Assembly (NCBI RefSeq): GCF_003751945.1
Contig: NZ_RJKL01000001.1
Span: 4,402,001 to 4,466,000 of the forward strand
Direction: 5' to 3'
Source: Couchioplanes caeruleus
GTDB lineage: Bacteria > Actinomycetota > Actinomycetes > Mycobacteriales > Micromonosporaceae
DNA: 64,000 nt
Shown here: piece by piece, positions 45,198 to 54,527 of the stretch
How positions within the stretch are numbered: position 1 is the stretch's first letter
Layout of the letters: every line of letters begins with the position of its first letter
Made by a program: the position numbers and the translations under genes
Notes under the pieces: generated by a model
Told to the model about the DNA's origin: nothing
Seen by the model: only the letters and a program-made list of their open reading frames with translations
The model's database searches: none

Positions 45198-45869
45198 CTA
45201 GTCGGCCCCATACTCGCGGAGACAGAGCACGAAGTCGAGGCTGTCCAGCTCGCTGTCGTAGAAGTACCACTTGGTGTACTTGGCGACCTTTCCGCACTTG
45301 TCCTCGGCGTCCGCCTCGCCGGTCGTACGGCCGTCGACCCGCTTGAGCACCTCGTAGGTACCGCTCGCACACTCGACGATCTTCAGATCCGGACGGTCGT
45401 CGGCGTTGCCCTGGTTGCGGACGCACTGGCCCTTGCGGACGAAGCGGGCGTCCTCACTGGTCTTCGGCTCCGGAGCCGCGACCTGACTGGTCGCCGTGGC
45501 GGCCGGCACGGTCGGACTCTGCCCCACAACCGGCTTCTCGGCCCGGGACACGAGCACGGCGGTCGTGCCCAGCCCACCGCAGATCAGCAGGCCCAGCACC
45601 ACGACCAGAGCGACGATCGGCGCGTTACGCCGCTTCTTCGGCAGCGGCAACTGCGGCGGCTGCTGCTGCTGCCAGGCCGGCGGCGGCGTGCCGGGGTAGG
45701 ACGGCTGCGGGTAGGACGGCACCGACGTCGACTGTTCACCCCAACCGGGCGACGCGGCGGTCTCCGCCTCACCCCAGGGATCGGACGGTTCCGTGTACGG
45801 CTCGTCGGACCCCGACGAGCCGCCGGTCGGCGGCCAGCCCTGGCCGGGGTACGGGCCGTTCTGCGACAT
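45198..45869 (-). CDS. LppU/SCO3897-like membrane-anchored protein
   Basis: A 223-residue protein. A cytoplasmic Pro/Gln/Gly-rich segment of about 80 residues is followed by a KKRR stop and one membrane helix (about 83-106), then an extracytoplasmic domain with four cysteines (GQCVRN, VECAS, DKCGK, VLCLRE) expected to form two disulfides. This cysteine pattern matches the LppU family. The ATG at 45869 has GGAGG upstream. The function is unknown. Confidence 0.85.
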   Translation of the reverse strand: MSQNGPYPGQGWPPTGGSSGSDEPYTEPSDPWGEAETAASPGWGEQSTSVPSYPQPSYPGTPPPAWQQQQPPQLPLPKKRRNAPIVALVVVLGLLICGGLGTTAVLVSRAEKPVVGQSPTVPAATATSQVAAPEPKTSEDARFVRKGQCVRNQGNADDRPDLKIVECASGTYEVLKRVDGRTTGEADAEDKCGKVAKYTKWYFYDSELDSLDFVLCLREYGAD

Positions 45870-46032
45870 CGGGATTTCCTCCAGGCGGGATTCGCTGTAC
45901 GCCACCGTAGCGTGGACAGTCGTGGCGCTCCCTCCCGCGCCAAGCGCGCCTACCCATGCTCAACGGCCCGGGCAGGAGGTCGCGGTCCGCGACTGTCGGC
46001 AACAAGACGCGCGGGACCGCCTTCACCGCGGA

Positions 46033-46038
46033 TACCGT
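46033..46038 (+). promoter_or_regulatory. -10 element of the prepilin peptidase gene
   Basis: TACCGT ends 8 nt before the ATG at 46047, with no ribosome binding site between. A leaderless transcript is likely. Confidence 0.5.
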
Positions 46039-46046
46039 TGCGCCCC

Positions 46047-46748
46047 ATGTCCGATGCGGTGACCGTCTGCGCGGCCGTCTTCGGCGCGGCCACGGCCGCC
46101 TTCCTCCCCCGCGTCGCGGACCGTCTCGCGGTGCCGCGAGGCACACCGCCGCGGTCCACCTGCGCCGACTGCGCCGAGCCCTACCCCGATTGGGTACGCG
46201 CCGGAGCGACCTGCGCCTGCGCCGGCCGACCGGTCTGGACAGTCCTCGTCGGTGCGCTGACGGCTACCCTCCTCGGTGTCACGATCGGCCCGACCTTGCT
46301 GCTGCCGGTCCTGCTGCCGGCCGCGGTCCTCGGCCTCCTGCTCGCGATGATCGACCTACGCTGCCGGCGCCTGCCCGACCCGCTGGTGGCCGCGCTCGCG
46401 GCCGGCACGGCGCTCCCGCTCGGCGCCGGGGCGCTGATCGCCGGGGAGCCGGAGCGGCTCGGACGGGCCGGGGTGGCGGCGGTGCTGTGCGGGGCGGCGT
46501 ACCTGATCATCGCTCTGCTGCCCGGCCGCGGCCTGGGCCTGGGCGACGTCAAGCTGGCGACCGTCCTGGGCTTCGTCCTCGGCTTCGCCGGGTGGCCGGC
46601 GGTGGCGGCCGGCCTGGCGGCGGCGCACCTCATCAACGGCCCGGTGGCGCTCGCCCTGCTGCTCACCCGCCGCGCGACCCGAGACACCGCGCTGCCGTTC
46701 GGACCGGCCCTCCTGGCCGGAGCCCTGATCGGCGTGACGCTCGCCTAG
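46047..46748 (+). CDS. Type IV prepilin peptidase (A24 family)
   Basis: A 233-residue membrane aspartyl peptidase. The two catalytic aspartates lie in MIDLRCRRLPD (near 97) and GLGLGDVKL (near 158), the second being the GxGD motif. The N-terminal cytoplasmic part has CADC and CAC cysteine pairs like the zinc-binding domain of bifunctional PilD enzymes, but the methylase region is short. It would process Flp/Tad or type IV prepilins encoded elsewhere; none is in the window. Its stop overlaps the convergent helicase stop by 4 bp (CTAG). Confidence 0.9.
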   Translation: MSDAVTVCAAVFGAATAAFLPRVADRLAVPRGTPPRSTCADCAEPYPDWVRAGATCACAGRPVWTVLVGALTATLLGVTIGPTLLLPVLLPAAVLGLLLAMIDLRCRRLPDPLVAALAAGTALPLGAGALIAGEPERLGRAGVAAVLCGAAYLIIALLPGRGLGLGDVKLATVLGFVLGFAGWPAVAAGLAAAHLINGPVALALLLTRRATRDTALPFGPALLAGALIGVTLA

Positions 46749-49700
46749 AGCAGGCGCAACTGCCGGTCCTTCGGGCGCGCCGGGACGGTGTCGCCCATGC
46801 GCTCGAACAGGCCCGCGTCGATCGCGTCCAGGAACGGCGTCGGCGACTGCTCCCGCTCGCGGCCGTGCCGGAAGCGCCGGGCCGCGTGGCTGATGTAGAG
46901 CCGGTCCTGCGCCCGCGTGAGGCCCACGAAGAAGAGCCGGCGCTCCTCGGCGGTGTCGTCGTCCGACGGCGTCGTGCCCGGCCAGCGCAGTGGCAGCAGC
47001 CCGTCCTCGCAACCGACGAGGAACACCACCGGGAACTCGAGGCCCTTCGCCGCGTGCAGGGTGAGCAGGTTGACCGCCTCCGCCCGCGGATCCAGGGCGT
47101 CCACCTCCGCGCCGGTGGCGATCTCCTGCAGGAAGCGCGGCAGGTCGTCGCCGAGCCGTTGGGCTAGCGGAATGAGCAGGTCGGCCGCCGTCCAGATGTC
47201 CTCCGGGGCGAGCTGCTCGGCGTCGAGCGTCGGCGCGGCATACCGCTGGGCCAGCAGCGTCGCGCCGGCCCTGACGCGCGTCGCGAGCGAACCGGCCGGG
47301 CCGTCCGCGTGACGCAGCTCCCGCGCGATCACCTGCACCCCCGGGCGGTCCCGCAGCCGGTTGTGCGAGCGCTTCTGCACGGGTACGCCCGCACGCGACA
47401 GCGCGTCCACCACGGCCTGGGCCTGCGAGTCGGTGCGGTAGAGCACCGCGATGTCCGAGAAGGACAGCGTCTGCGGAGTCACCGCGCGCGAGTCCACCCG
47501 GCCCGAGTCGAGCGAGCGGTGCGACAGCCCACCGACCAGTTCGTCCACCGTACGCACGACGAAATCGGCCTCGTCCGCCACGCTGGCGGCGAAGTACCGC
47601 CCGACCAGCGGCGACTCCGGATTGACCCGGGCCGGATCCAGCCGCCGGCCGCTGACCAGCGAGGTCGGCGCGATCGCCTGCACCGCGGCGGCGAGGATCG
47701 GCGCGGAAGAGCGGTAGTTGCGGGTGAGCCGCACCAGCCGGGCATCGGTGAAGTCCTCGGCGAAGCGCAGGAAGTAGCCGACGTCCGCGCCCCGGAAGGA
47801 GTAGATCGCCTGGTCGGGGTCGCCGATCGCGCACAGGTTGCCGTCCGCGGGGCTCAGCAGCCGCAGCAGCTCGTACTGGGTGTCGTCGACGTCCTGGTAC
47901 TCGTCCACGAAGATCCACTGCCACTGCCGCCGGTACTTCTCGACCAGCGCGGTATCGTCGCGCAGCAGCGCCACCGGCACCGTGAGCAGGTCGTCGAGAT
48001 CGACCAGATCCTGCTGACGCAGCAGCTTCGTGTACGCCGCGTCGTCGTCCCCCGCCTGCTCCCGGGCCGCCGCCCGCTCGGCGTCGTCGGCGATCCGCCA
48101 CCCGGCGCCCAGCCCGGCCGCCTTCGCGTTCTCCCGCAGGATGGTCAGGCCGACCGAGTGGAAGGTGCCGACGGTGATGTCCTCGGCGACATCGCCCATC
48201 AGCGCGTCGAGCCGGGCCCGCATCTCCTCGGCCGCCCGCCGGGTGAAGGTGATCGCCAGGCAGCGGTGCGGAAAGACATTCATCTCGGCACACAGGTACG
48301 CGATCCGGTGGGTCAGCGTCCGCGTCTTGCCGGTGCCCGGCCCCGCCACGATGAGCAGCGGTCCCCCGGGCGCCGACGCGGCCACCCGCTGCATCGCGTC
48401 CAGCCGGTCGAGCAGCCCGGTGCCGACCTCCTCCATGCCGGCGAGCATCGGCTCGAACGGCTCGTGCGGCGACGCCGGCGGCTGGATCGGCGGCGCCTTC
48501 TTCCGGACCGGCTCGGCCTTCGGCACGGGCGCGCGCCCGATGGCCGGCTCGGTCCTGCGCTGCTGCGGCACCGGCACCGGCACCATGTCGAACAGGGTCT
48601 CGGCCTGCGGGGCGTTCTGCTTGGTGCGCAGCTCACCCGGCTCGAAGAGGGTGATGACGCCGTACTCGCCGTCGTAGCCCGCGATGCGCCGCACGTCGCC
48701 ACGCCGCAACCGGGTGATCGCCTCCCGCAGGTTCTCCCCGCCGTGCCGACCGATCTCGTCGACCGGCACCTTGCGCAGGATGTCCAGCTCGGGACCGAGG
48801 GCCGCCACCAGGTGGTTCAACTGCCCCTCGACGGTCTTGGACTTCGGACCCATACCGTTGATCTCGCCGACGATCTCGGCGAGCTGGATGAGATGCTCGA
48901 CGGTCTGCGGCCGGGCGGGTGCGGTGTCGCGGTCGGCCAGGTCCTCGACCCGGCTCAGCACGCCGACGGTCAGCGGCTTGCCGCACTCGGGGCAACGGCC
49001 ACCGGCCTGGCGGGTACGCGCCGGCTCCCAGTTCACCCCGCACGCCCGATGCCCGTCGGCGTGGTACTTGCCCTCCTCCGGGAAGAACTCGATCGTGCCG
49101 GCGAGGCTTTCTCCCTGCTTGACCGCAAAGTAGTCCGGCGTGCCGGTGAAGAGCGTGGCCTCCCGGGCGAGCGCGGCGGGCGAGTGCGCATCCGAGTTGG
49201 AGACCAGCCGGTAGCGGTCGAGGCTGGAGACCCGCAAGTTCATCTCCGGGTCGGAGGAGAGCCCGGTCTCGACGGCGGTGATGTGCTCGGCGAGGTCGGC
49301 GTAGCAGTCGGCGATCGCGTCGAAGCCGGACTTGGAGCCGAGCGCCGAGAACCAGGGCGTCCAGATGTGCGCCGGCACCAGATAGCCGTCCGGGCTGGCC
49401 TCCAGCACGATCTCCAGCAGATCCCGCGAGTCGAGCCCGAGAATGGGCCGGCCGTCGGCGGTCAGGTTCCCGATCCGCCCCAGCGCGGCGTTGAAGCGCG
49501 CGGCGGCGTCGAGGTCGGGCAGGTAGACGAGGTGGTGCACCTTCCGCGTACGGTCATCGCGCTTGTAGATCGTGGAGATCTCGACACTGAGCATGAACCG
49601 GGCGGGGCTGGTGCCCTGCAGCGTGCCGGGAAGGCGGCGGGTGACGTCCTGCTCGGCCTCGGGGCTCAGCCGGAAGAGGCCGGGAGCGGTGTCGGGACGC

Positions 49701-49933
49701 AGGTTCTCCCGCAGGTGGTCGAACCAGGCGGGATGGGTGAAGTCACCGGTGCCCAGCAGGGCGATGCCCTTACGGCGGGCCCACCAGGCCAGGTTGGGAA
49801 GGGTGAGGTCACGGCTGCAGGCACGCGAATACCGAGAGTGGATGTGGAGATCCGCGACGTACGTGTCCGCGACGTCCGTGTCCGCGGCAACCGAGGACCC
49901 TGCGCTGTCCGAGGGCACGCTGCATCCTGTCAT
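46745..49933 (-). CDS. PHP-domain / UvrD-type helicase fusion
   Basis: A protein of about 1,062 residues. Residues 25-400 form a PHP phosphoesterase domain (ADLHIHSRYSRACS, then THPAWFDH, VEIST, SNSDAHS) with four cysteines near 300-330 that may bind zinc; this part matches the TIGR00375 family. Residues 500-1,062 form a superfamily 1A helicase with GPGTGKTRT, VDEYQDVDD, GDPDQAIYSFRG, LTRNYRS, LHAAKGLEFPVVF and VGLTRAQDRLY. A nuclease or phosphoesterase coupled to DNA unwinding is inferred, probably in repair. The start is uncertain: an ATG at 49933 is chosen, 49975 is possible. Confidence 0.9.
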   Translation of the reverse strand: MTGCSVPSDSAGSSVAADTDVADTYVADLHIHSRYSRACSRDLTLPNLAWWARRKGIALLGTGDFTHPAWFDHLRENLRPDTAPGLFRLSPEAEQDVTRRLPGTLQGTSPARFMLSVEISTIYKRDDRTRKVHHLVYLPDLDAAARFNAALGRIGNLTADGRPILGLDSRDLLEIVLEASPDGYLVPAHIWTPWFSALGSKSGFDAIADCYADLAEHITAVETGLSSDPEMNLRVSSLDRYRLVSNSDAHSPAALAREATLFTGTPDYFAVKQGESLAGTIEFFPEEGKYHADGHRACGVNWEPARTRQAGGRCPECGKPLTVGVLSRVEDLADRDTAPARPQTVEHLIQLAEIVGEINGMGPKSKTVEGQLNHLVAALGPELDILRKVPVDEIGRHGGENLREAITRLRRGDVRRIAGYDGEYGVITLFEPGELRTKQNAPQAETLFDMVPVPVPQQRRTEPAIGRAPVPKAEPVRKKAPPIQPPASPHEPFEPMLAGMEEVGTGLLDRLDAMQRVAASAPGGPLLIVAGPGTGKTRTLTHRIAYLCAEMNVFPHRCLAITFTRRAAEEMRARLDALMGDVAEDITVGTFHSVGLTILRENAKAAGLGAGWRIADDAERAAAREQAGDDDAAYTKLLRQQDLVDLDDLLTVPVALLRDDTALVEKYRRQWQWIFVDEYQDVDDTQYELLRLLSPADGNLCAIGDPDQAIYSFRGADVGYFLRFAEDFTDARLVRLTRNYRSSAPILAAAVQAIAPTSLVSGRRLDPARVNPESPLVGRYFAASVADEADFVVRTVDELVGGLSHRSLDSGRVDSRAVTPQTLSFSDIAVLYRTDSQAQAVVDALSRAGVPVQKRSHNRLRDRPGVQVIARELRHADGPAGSLATRVRAGATLLAQRYAAPTLDAEQLAPEDIWTAADLLIPLAQRLGDDLPRFLQEIATGAEVDALDPRAEAVNLLTLHAAKGLEFPVVFLVGCEDGLLPLRWPGTTPSDDDTAEERRLFFVGLTRAQDRLYISHAARRFRHGREREQSPTPFLDAIDAGLFERMGDTVPARPKDRQLRLL

Positions 49934-50234
49934 GGGCGCGCCGCGCGTCAGAAGCCGCCACGCGCGAAGTGACATAACCGATCCACGATTGATTCCTGGG
50001 GAGGTCGCTGCTGTGGCTCGGCGGATCGTTCTGAGATTCACTTCCAAGAGGTACGGCGGTCGCACTGAGTAACGGCGCCAGGCTTCAGGCCGGTCCGGAC
50101 CTCTCCGCCCTGTCCTCTTCGTCCGGCCTTCCTCGGCTGGCCCTTTCCCGGTGGCCCTTTCCCGGCTGGCCTGAGCGTGGCTGGCCTGAGCGTGGCTGGC
50201 CTGAGCGTGGCTGGCCTTGTCGGCTTGGCTGGAT
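49934..50234. repeat. Gap with 15-bp and 14-bp tandem repeats
   Basis: Three and a half perfect copies of CTGGCCTGAGCGTGG occupy 50166-50218, preceded by two copies of TGGCCCTTTCCCGG (50138-50165). No gene is visible; the repeats end 17 bp before the metallophosphoesterase stop. Confidence 0.8.
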
Positions 50235-51692
50235 CTAGGGGGTGCGGAGCTCGATGACGGTGACCTGCGGCGGCGCCCCCACCCGGACCGGCGGCCCCCA
50301 GAAGCCGGCGCCGTTGGTCACATACACCGGCACCCCGTCGACCTTGCCGAGCCCGCTCACCACCGGCTGTTCCAGCTTGACCAGCAGGTTGAAGGGAGCC
50401 ATCTGTCCGCCATGCGTATGCCCGGAGACCTGGAGATCGACCCCGAACGGAGCGGCGTCCTTAGCGGCGATGGGTTGGTGCGCCATGAGGACGACCGGCC
50501 GCGCGGGATCCCGGTCACCGAGCGCCCGCTCGAAGTCGGGGCCGTCGCCCACGGCCTCGCCACCGAGATCGTTCACCCCGGCCAGGTCCAGCCCCGCCAC
50601 CTCGAGCCGCTCATTACGCAACGGCCGGATCCCGAGCCGAGCCACCTCAGTGACCCACTCCGAGTAGCCGGAATAGTACTCATGGTTACCCGTGACGAAA
50701 TACGCACCCCGTCGCGACCGAATCCCGGCCAGCGGCGCCGCGAACCGTCCGAGTTCACCCACGGACCCGTCGACCAGGTCCCCCACCACGCAGACGATGT
50801 CGGCGTCGACCGAGTTGATCAGCCGAACGATCCGCTCGGCGTGCCGTACCCCGGTCAGCGGCCCGAGATGGATGTCGGACACCACGGCGAGCCGGGTGCC
50901 ATCCATGGCGCGCGGCAGCTTGGCCAAGGGAATCTGCACCCGGTCGAGCTGAGGGCCACCGAGCGCGGTCTTGACGCCGTAACCGGTAAGACCCGCGGCG
51001 GTGAGCCCGGCGAAGATGGCGGCACCACGCGCAAGCAGCAACCGCCGCTCGATCCCGGCCGCCCCGTCCTCCGAGGCAGTGTTCCCGCCGGCGTAGCCGC
51101 TGGTCGTGTCCTCAGGGCTGTGGGCGCTGGTCGCGTTGCCGGCGCTGGCCGTGGTCGCGTTCTCGGGGCCAACGGCGCCGCTCGTGGTCGCGTTCTCGCG
51201 GGCGGCCTTTCTGGTCGTGGTGGTGTTCCCGCGTGCGGGATCGCTGGTGGTGTCGACGTTCTCATGGGAGGAGCCGCTGGTGCCGGGACCGCTCACCGCG
51301 CTGTCCGGAGTTGCCGTCCCGGCTTCGGGTGTTGCGCCGGCCTCGGGTGTTGCGCCGGCCTCGGGTGTTGCGCCGGCCTCGGGTGTTGCGGCCTTCGAGC
51401 GGAGCCAGAGGTTGGCGACGAGGCGCGGTATCTCCAGGACCGCGAGGACTACCAGTAGGTAGAACATCAGCGCGACCCAGAGGTAACCGGGCCACGCGAG
51501 CCACTTCGCGGAGCCGGTCCGGACACCGATCAGAGTCGCAGGCACGAGGATCGCCAGCAGAACGGCGGCGATGCCGCCGGCACGGCGGGCACGGCCCTTG
51601 CGGAACGGATCGCGAACGAGGCGCTTCCAGAGGTAGAGGTGGATCAGGCCGACGACGACGATGATCAGCCCGACGAACCCGATCAAGCTCAA
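50235..51692 (-). CDS. Membrane-anchored metallophosphoesterase
   Basis: The 485-residue protein has three N-terminal membrane helices. A Thr/Asn/Ala-rich linker follows (about 100-210), containing four copies of ATPEAG. A fourth hydrophobic segment comes next, and then a calcineurin-like phosphoesterase domain. Metal ligands are intact: SDIHLG, GDLVDG, GNHEY, and the final HQP and SGHTHGGQ. The family includes YkuE/UDP-diacylglucosamine-type phosphoesterases; the substrate is unknown. The start is a TTG at 51692 overlapping the moaD stop (TTGA) with GGGGGG upstream, so it is coupled to moaA-moaD, although no moco role is apparent. Confidence 0.88.
   Translation of the reverse strand: MSLIGFVGLIIVVVGLIHLYLWKRLVRDPFRKGRARRAGGIAAVLLAILVPATLIGVRTGSAKWLAWPGYLWVALMFYLLVVLAVLEIPRLVANLWLRSKAATPEAGATPEAGATPEAGATPEAGTATPDSAVSGPGTSGSSHENVDTTSDPARGNTTTTRKAARENATTSGAVGPENATTASAGNATSAHSPEDTTSGYAGGNTASEDGAAGIERRLLLARGAAIFAGLTAAGLTGYGVKTALGGPQLDRVQIPLAKLPRAMDGTRLAVVSDIHLGPLTGVRHAERIVRLINSVDADIVCVVGDLVDGSVGELGRFAAPLAGIRSRRGAYFVTGNHEYYSGYSEWVTEVARLGIRPLRNERLEVAGLDLAGVNDLGGEAVGDGPDFERALGDRDPARPVVLMAHQPIAAKDAAPFGVDLQVSGHTHGGQMAPFNLLVKLEQPVVSGLGKVDGVPVYVTNGAGFWGPPVRVGAPPQVTVIELRTP
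51320..51391. repeat. 18-bp in-frame tandem repeat (ATPEAG)
   Basis: Four copies of an 18-bp unit (GTTGCGCCGGCCTCGGGT type) inside the metallophosphoesterase gene encode ATPEAG repeats in the extracytoplasmic linker. Confidence 0.9.
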
Positions 51693-51949
51693 CCCCCCGC
51701 GAACGGTGGCAGGACATCGACGGTCGCCCCGGCGGGAAGAGCCACCTGACGATCATGACAGGCGAGACCGTCGACCAGGAAGCTGGCGGTCTTGAGGACG
51801 AGGGCGAGCCGCTCGCCGTGGCGTTCGCTCAGCAGGACGGTGAGGTGGTCGAGCGAGGAGGCCGAGACGGTTTCTTCACGGGTATTCCCGGCGGCCGCCC
51901 GCGCGCCGGCGAAGTAACGGACCAGGACAGGCGGAGCGGTCGTGTCCAT
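51689..51949 (-). CDS. moaD: Molybdopterin synthase sulfur carrier MoaD
   Basis: A ubiquitin-like small subunit of 86 residues ending in the PPFAGG di-glycine tail that is thiocarboxylated. VRYFAGARAAAG at the start is typical. It partners with MoaE encoded about 10 kb away. The ATG at 49 is within two codons of a GTG (51955) that overlaps the moaA stop, and either may be used. Confidence 0.92.
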   Translation of the reverse strand: MDTTAPPVLVRYFAGARAAAGNTREETVSASSLDHLTVLLSERHGERLALVLKTASFLVDGLACHDRQVALPAGATVDVLPPFAGG

Positions 51950-51951
51950 GT

Positions 51952-53010
51952 TCACCCGCCGATCGCGGACATCGGACGGGAGGGCTGCAGGAATGAGGGG
52001 TCGTCGATCCCGTGGCCGGCCCTCTTGCCCCACATGGCGGCACGCCAGGCGTCGGCGATCTCGTCGTCCGAGGCGTTGCCGCGGACGAGCCCACGCAGGT
52101 CCGTCTCGCCTGTGGCGAACAAGCAGTTACGCACCTGTCCATCGGCGGTCAACCGAGTGCGATCGCAATCGCCGCAGAAAGGCCTGGTGACGCTGCCGAT
52201 GACTCCGACCCGAGCCGGATTGCCCGCCGCATCGAGGTAGCCCGGCACAAGCCAGGTCTCGGCCGGCGCTGTTCCACGTGAAACCGGATCCGCCTGAAGC
52301 CCGAAGGGCTCCAGCGCCTCCAGAATCGCCGCCGCAGTGACCATCTCGCGCCGCTCCCACCGATGCTGGGCGTCGAGCGGCATCTGCTCGATGAACCTCA
52401 ACTGGTACCCGTGATCCAGCGCGAACCGCAGCAGTCCCGGCGCCTCGTCGTCATTGATGCCCCGCATCAACACGGTGTTGATCTTCACTGGAGTAAGCCC
52501 GGCGGCCGCCGCGCCGGCCAACCCCTTGAGCACGTCGGCATGGCGATCACGATGTGTGAGCTGCTCGAACCGAGCCGGAGACAGCGTGTCGAGCGATACA
52601 TTCACCCGACCCAGGCCGGCGTCCCGCAATGGCCCCGCAAGACGCTCGAGGCCGATGCCGTTCGTGGTGATCGAGAGTTTCGGCCGCGGCCGAAGCGCTG
52701 CGGCGGCCGCCACGATGCCCACGAGCCCCCGCCGGATGAGCGGCTCACCGCCGGTGAACCGCACCTCGGTCACGCCCAGCCGCTCGACCGCGATCCGGAT
52801 GAGCCGCCCCACCTCCTCATCGCTGAGCTGCTGCTCCCGCGGCATCCATGCGAGCCCCTCCTCGGGCATGCAATAGGTGCACCGCAGATTGCACCGATCG
52901 GTCAACGACACCCGAAGATCCGTGGCGACGCGCCCGAACCGGTCAGCAAGCAACCCACTCCCACGCACGGGATCCCGCGGCGGCACGATGGGCACGGCAA
53001 GCTCGGTCAC
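51952..53010 (-). CDS. moaA: GTP 3',8-cyclase MoaA
   Basis: A radical-SAM enzyme that, with MoaC, makes cyclic pyranopterin monophosphate. The N-terminal cluster motif CNLRCTYC (near 40) and the C-terminal cluster FCGDCDRTRLTADGQVRNCL (near 292) are complete, as is the GGEPLIR motif and the usual final GG. The length is 352 residues from the GTG at 53010, which has a TACGTT -10 element 6 nt upstream. It is followed by moaD and the metallophosphoesterase in one coupled operon. Confidence 0.95.
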   Translation of the reverse strand: MTELAVPIVPPRDPVRGSGLLADRFGRVATDLRVSLTDRCNLRCTYCMPEEGLAWMPREQQLSDEEVGRLIRIAVERLGVTEVRFTGGEPLIRRGLVGIVAAAAALRPRPKLSITTNGIGLERLAGPLRDAGLGRVNVSLDTLSPARFEQLTHRDRHADVLKGLAGAAAAGLTPVKINTVLMRGINDDEAPGLLRFALDHGYQLRFIEQMPLDAQHRWERREMVTAAAILEALEPFGLQADPVSRGTAPAETWLVPGYLDAAGNPARVGVIGSVTRPFCGDCDRTRLTADGQVRNCLFATGETDLRGLVRGNASDDEIADAWRAAMWGKRAGHGIDDPSFLQPSRPMSAIGG

Positions 53011-53016
53011 TGGTCG

Positions 53017-53022
53017 AACGTA
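53017..53022 (-). promoter_or_regulatory. -10 element of moaA
   Basis: On the minus strand TACGTT stands 6 nt before the GTG at 53010, indicating a leaderless moaA-moaD-phosphoesterase transcript. Confidence 0.5.
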
Positions 53023-53589
53023 GCGCTTGCATACGACATTTGGCGTCGCCTGTACCGCACTGCGATACACCGCACGCCCCGCCACGCGCCGATTCGCCCT
53101 CTTGCCGTGTGGCGAGGGCCGCGCCCAAACCGCCCAAGCACCAGGTCACACCGGCTCCTTTGCGCTCCAAATGGCAACTCACCACCCACGCCAGGCGGCC
53201 CTGCCTTCCCTGTCCGGCGCCGAGAGCCGTTCACCTTTCCCTGCCGCCTCGCCCGGCTTGCTGATCGGGTATGCGGCGCTGGCGACCCGCCGGGCCTGGC
53301 GACCCGCCGCCCTCTCCCCGCGAGACCTTGGCGCTGAGCTTCGCCGCATGCGCGTGCCGGCCTCGTCTGGCCTGCGCGGAGCGGTGGTGCATGCGCGTGC
53401 CGCCTCGCTCGGCTTCCGCTGAGCGTCGCCGCATGCCCGTGCCGCCGCCTGCCCGAGGCTCACGGCATCTCCGCCCTGCGCATGGCGCCTCGTGCTCAGG
53501 ACGGGCCCTCCGCGGACAGCCCTACGGCGAGGTCCCCGCGACGTGCCTATGGACATCGGCCATCGGTGACGCAGGCTTCAATCTCATCT
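53023..53589. other. Gene-free GC-rich region
   Basis: About 570 bp with no convincing gene; open frames on both strands are Arg/Ala-rich and unlike real proteins. Three imperfect copies of GCATGCGCGTGCCGCCTCG occur near 53346, 53391 and 53431. Confidence 0.5.
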
Positions 53590-54486
53590 CTAATGTCCGA
53601 GCAACGCGCCCGCCGCCGCGCGCACGGCCTCGCGGTATTGCTTCCCGAACGCCGCCGTATGCACCAGCAACAGATGAAGCTGATGCAGAGCGACCCGCTC
53701 GCGCCACCCCTCCCCCAACGGCCAGACCTCGTCATACGCCGAGATGACCGCGTCCAGGTGCGCCACCCCGCCGAACAACGCCAACTGCGCCAGGTCGGTC
53801 TCGCGATGCCCGCCATGAGCGGCGGGGTCCACGAGCCAGATCCGCCCGTCCGCTCCCCACAGCACGTTTCCCGGCCACAAGTCCCCGTGGATACGGGCGG
53901 GAGGTTCCTTCCCGCCGTACGTCTCGATCCCGGAAAGAACGCGCTCGACCAGCGTGACATCGGTCCCAGAGAGCGCACCGCGGTCAGCCGAGATCTTCAG
54001 GTACGGACGCATCCGCCGTTCCGCGAACCACTCCCCCCACGGACCCGCCGATGGCGTGTTGTCCTGGGGCAGCGGCCCGATGAACCCGGTCCACGCGGCC
54101 CCGAAGCTCTCCGCGCCGGCCCGGTGAAGGTCGGCCAGTTCACGGCCGAACCGCTCGGCGCCCGCCCGCGTCGGCGGACCGGAGTCCACCCATTCGAGTG
54201 CGAGCATCTTGTCGAGCGCGACGATGACCTCGGGAACCGGCACCGTGCCGGCCTCGCGCAGCCAATTCAGCCCCGCAGCCTCGGTCGCGAAAAAGTGCTC
54301 GGGTGGCTCGCCCGCAGGCCACGTCTTCGCGAACAGCGACGAGCCATCGTCCAAGGTCAGGCGCGATGCCCGGCAGACATCACCGCCTCCGACGGGTGTC
54401 TCCCGAATCCGCTGATGAGTCAGAAATGTCGGGAGATGCTGCGGGTGCGTGCGCAGATACGGCAGATCCACCGCCTTATCTTCCAC
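53590..54486 (-). CDS. Fructosamine kinase-like protein
   Basis: The 298-residue protein matches the fructosamine/ketosamine-3-kinase family of aminoglycoside-phosphotransferase-like enzymes, which repair glycated protein amines. The catalytic loop HGDLWPGNVLWG (near 199) and the metal-binding LVDPAAHGGHRETDLAQL (near 218) are intact. The nucleotide-binding Lys is in LFAKTWP (near 54). The start is the GTG at 54486. It is divergent from the following GNAT gene with 41 bp between starts. Confidence 0.9.
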   Translation of the reverse strand: MEDKAVDLPYLRTHPQHLPTFLTHQRIRETPVGGGDVCRASRLTLDDGSSLFAKTWPAGEPPEHFFATEAAGLNWLREAGTVPVPEVIVALDKMLALEWVDSGPPTRAGAERFGRELADLHRAGAESFGAAWTGFIGPLPQDNTPSAGPWGEWFAERRMRPYLKISADRGALSGTDVTLVERVLSGIETYGGKEPPARIHGDLWPGNVLWGADGRIWLVDPAAHGGHRETDLAQLALFGGVAHLDAVISAYDEVWPLGEGWRERVALHQLHLLLVHTAAFGKQYREAVRAAAGALLGH

Positions 54487-54527
54487 TTCGGGTTACGGCG
54501 TGCCCGAATCGGAGTCAAAATGTCGGC

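Noticed and set aside
53023..53589. Open frames of 60-160 codons on both strands
   Set aside because: All are Arg/Ala/Pro-rich, overlap each other in many frames and lack start signals; the region is best read as non-coding.
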